Positions 12,808 through 13,942 of a DNA stretch of 13,942 nt are shown one piece after another. Within the stretch, counting starts at the first letter, position 1, and each line of letters opens with the position of its first letter. The DNA comes from Candidatus Geothermarchaeota archaeon (GTDB lineage Archaea; Thermoproteota; Nitrososphaeria; Geothermarchaeales; JDFR-13): assembly GCA_015522055.1 (NCBI GenBank), contig WAMZ01000012.1, positions 1 through 13,942 on the forward strand, given 5' to 3'. Below the pieces are notes generated by a model. The model ran no database searches. It saw only the letters and a list, made by a program, of their open reading frames with translations, and was not told where the DNA came from. A program made the position numbers and the translations under genes.

Positions 12808-13878
12808 CACACCAATCTTAGAGGAAGACGAATAAATAACCTTCCCACCATACCTAACCTCATAAAACATCCTAGACGCCACGGCAGGATACTCCCTAAA
12901 ATTCATATAGTATATCAAGCTGAGCCCCTTCCTCTTAACAACCCTCCCCCATAGACCATAGTATACCCTGAGTTTCGACCCCCTATACAATCCAAAGGGA
13001 TCGATTACATACCCATCACCCTCAAATATGGGATTATAATCAGCCCGCCATCCACCACCATATTTCAAGTACAGCACCGACAAACCATCCTTAAACGGAA
13101 TAAAATAAGGTACAACCACATTGAACCCCCTAAGTAGATCCCTGAAAACCTCATTATACACAGATAGAATCTTGTTAGCCATACTCCGCGGAGGTTCACC
13201 AACATATAATGACTGGAGATCGCTAAAATCTATTAGAAAATGTTTATATACCTCTTCCCGGCCATCCCTCGGCCCGATGTCTAATATATTTGGGGGCGCC
13301 AAAATATCCCCATTTATAGAGTCGGACCCAAGAACATTTCCTTTAAACCTAATTGGGTCCAGCCTATCATTGAAGCAATAGTAGTTGATGATGCTGGGCC
13401 ACCTACCAACCAAGAACCTCCCATTTATAACCTCAGGCCGATATCTAGATGGGAATACCCTAGAGTAGGACATCACAAAGTCATATAACAGCGACTCCTC
13501 AGCAGATACCCCTACAACTTTCCATCCATACCACTGTGTAGTCCACATCTTGAAGCCCATGGATAAATACTTGGATAGCAAATCATCAATATAGTGGCCA
13601 CCCTCCCTACTGAAGAACGATACCACCCCGAAGGTCATAGGGGGTATCCTCAGCCAATCATCGATCACAATCTTCTCATATAGCGATACATAATCCCGTA
13701 ACTCATCATCCACAACAAAGTCAACTATAGGATATAGGCTGGAGAACTCCTCCGGAATCTCTGTAAAGCCAACTATAAAACCATGATTCCTATCGACTCG
13801 ATAAAAGAATTTATCGTATATACCGGGCCTACCCACAAGGATTAGAGATCCACCGCTATCCTCAAAACCTTGACCCAA
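12802..13878 (-). CDS. Unrecognised 358-residue soluble protein
   Basis: I cannot place this protein in a family. It lacks signal peptide, membrane helices, Cys clusters and a P-loop. It is rich in aromatic residues (many Y, F and W, for example MWTTQWYGWKVVGV and YNPIFEGDGYVIDPFGLYRG) and appears mixed alpha/beta, ending in a beta-rich segment. The start is uncertain. TTG 13878 (after GGGTGG) overlaps the preceding histone-deacetylase-like gene by 37 bases and keeps an early strand SLILVG. GTG 13836, five bases after that gene's stop, would remove it. The 3' end overlaps the NadE-like gene by six bases, tail to tail (shared CTATAA at 12802-12807). Cotranscription with the deacetylase-like gene is likely from spacing; a functional link is inference. 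Confidence 0.75.
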   Translation of the reverse strand: MGQGFEDSGGSLILVGRPGIYDKFFYRVDRNHGFIVGFTEIPEEFSSLYPIVDFVVDDELRDYVSLYEKIVIDDWLRIPPMTFGVVSFFSREGGHYIDDLLSKYLSMGFKMWTTQWYGWKVVGVSAEESLLYDFVMSYSRVFPSRYRPEVINGRFLVGRWPSIINYYCFNDRLDPIRFKGNVLGSDSINGDILAPPNILDIGPRDGREEVYKHFLIDFSDLQSLYVGEPPRSMANKILSVYNEVFRDLLRGFNVVVPYFIPFKDGLSVLYLKYGGGWRADYNPIFEGDGYVIDPFGLYRGSKLRVYYGLWGRVVKRKGLSLIYYMNFREYPAVASRMFYEVRYGGKVIYSSSSKIGVL

Positions 13879-13942
13879 TTCCTAGCCACCCTATCCGGCT
13901 GATACCCACCCCCACCAAGGAGTAGCAGACCAACCTTAAGAC
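13842..13942 (-). CDS. C-terminal end of a histone-deacetylase/AcuC-family protein (partial)
   Basis: The minus-strand frame entering from the right edge reads 32 complete codons to a TAA at 13842-13844. It contains LLLLGGGGYQPDRVARNWVKVL, the characteristic C-terminal motif of class II histone deacetylase-like/acetoin-utilisation (AcuC) amidohydrolases (GGGGY followed by ARxW). These are zinc-dependent deacetylases acting on acetyl-lysine or small acetyl amides. The catalytic domain lies outside the window, so the activity cannot be judged. The reading frame differs from that of the downstream 358-residue gene, whose possible start lies inside this tail. Confidence 0.7.
   Translation of the reverse strand, partial: LKVGLLLLGGGGYQPDRVARNWVKVLRIAVDL

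Noticed and set aside
1..13942. Mobile element, CRISPR array, tRNA or rRNA gene
   Set aside because: I found no transposase or integrase frame, no regularly spaced direct repeats, and no tRNA or rRNA signature in the short intergenic gaps.

Overview
The window looks like chromosomal DNA of a thermophilic crenarchaeon (Thermoproteota). The coding strands are purine-rich and favour AGG/AGA, ATA and CTA codons. GTG and TTG starts are common. Upstream of several genes there are archaeal TATA boxes (TTTATATA) 25-35 bases before the start codon. The gene set is archaeal: ABCE1, the HMG-CoA synthase/thiolase/DUF35 cluster, archaeal-type nicotinate phosphoribosyltransferase and cyclic 2,3-diphosphoglycerate synthetase. 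The genus cannot be named from what I see. The region is compact: no gap exceeds 120 bases, and I see no tRNA, rRNA, CRISPR array, insertion sequence or phage gene.

Layout, left to right. (1) On the plus strand, a cDPG-synthetase-family P-loop protein sits behind a striking 45-base nested palindrome, followed by a coiled-coil protein of unknown function. (2) A minus-strand block reads right to left. It starts with a four-helix membrane protein, then Lhr helicase translationally coupled to a COG1407-type metallophosphoesterase. After a hairpin and a clear promoter come HMG-CoA synthase, a thiolase-family protein and a DUF35 zinc-ribbon/OB protein (the archaeal mevalonate entry complex). (3) On the plus strand: a small membrane protein, ABCE1 (ribosome recycling), then nicotinate phosphoribosyltransferase coupled to an NAD-synthetase-like protein. 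(4) On the minus strand: the C-terminal tail of a histone-deacetylase/AcuC-family protein and an unrecognised 358-residue protein that meets the NAD-synthetase-like gene tail to tail.

The main result is that two intact operon genes look like pseudoenzymes encoded beside an apparently intact partner enzyme. The thiolase next to an HMG-CoA synthase with all its catalytic residues has Gly83 where the catalytic Cys belongs. It also has Phe282 in place of the His of the HDxF motif and DIM in place of the usual NPS before GGLKARGHP. The NadE-like protein, overlapping the end of the nicotinate phosphoribosyltransferase gene, has lost the SGGxDS ATP-pyrophosphatase loop and other ligand motifs while keeping the fold landmarks. 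Both reading frames are clean, so these proteins are probably kept for scaffolding, ligand binding or regulation. Other points of interest are the Lhr-phosphoesterase pair, which recalls a bacterial DNA-repair cluster, and three palindromic elements in the short intergenic regions.
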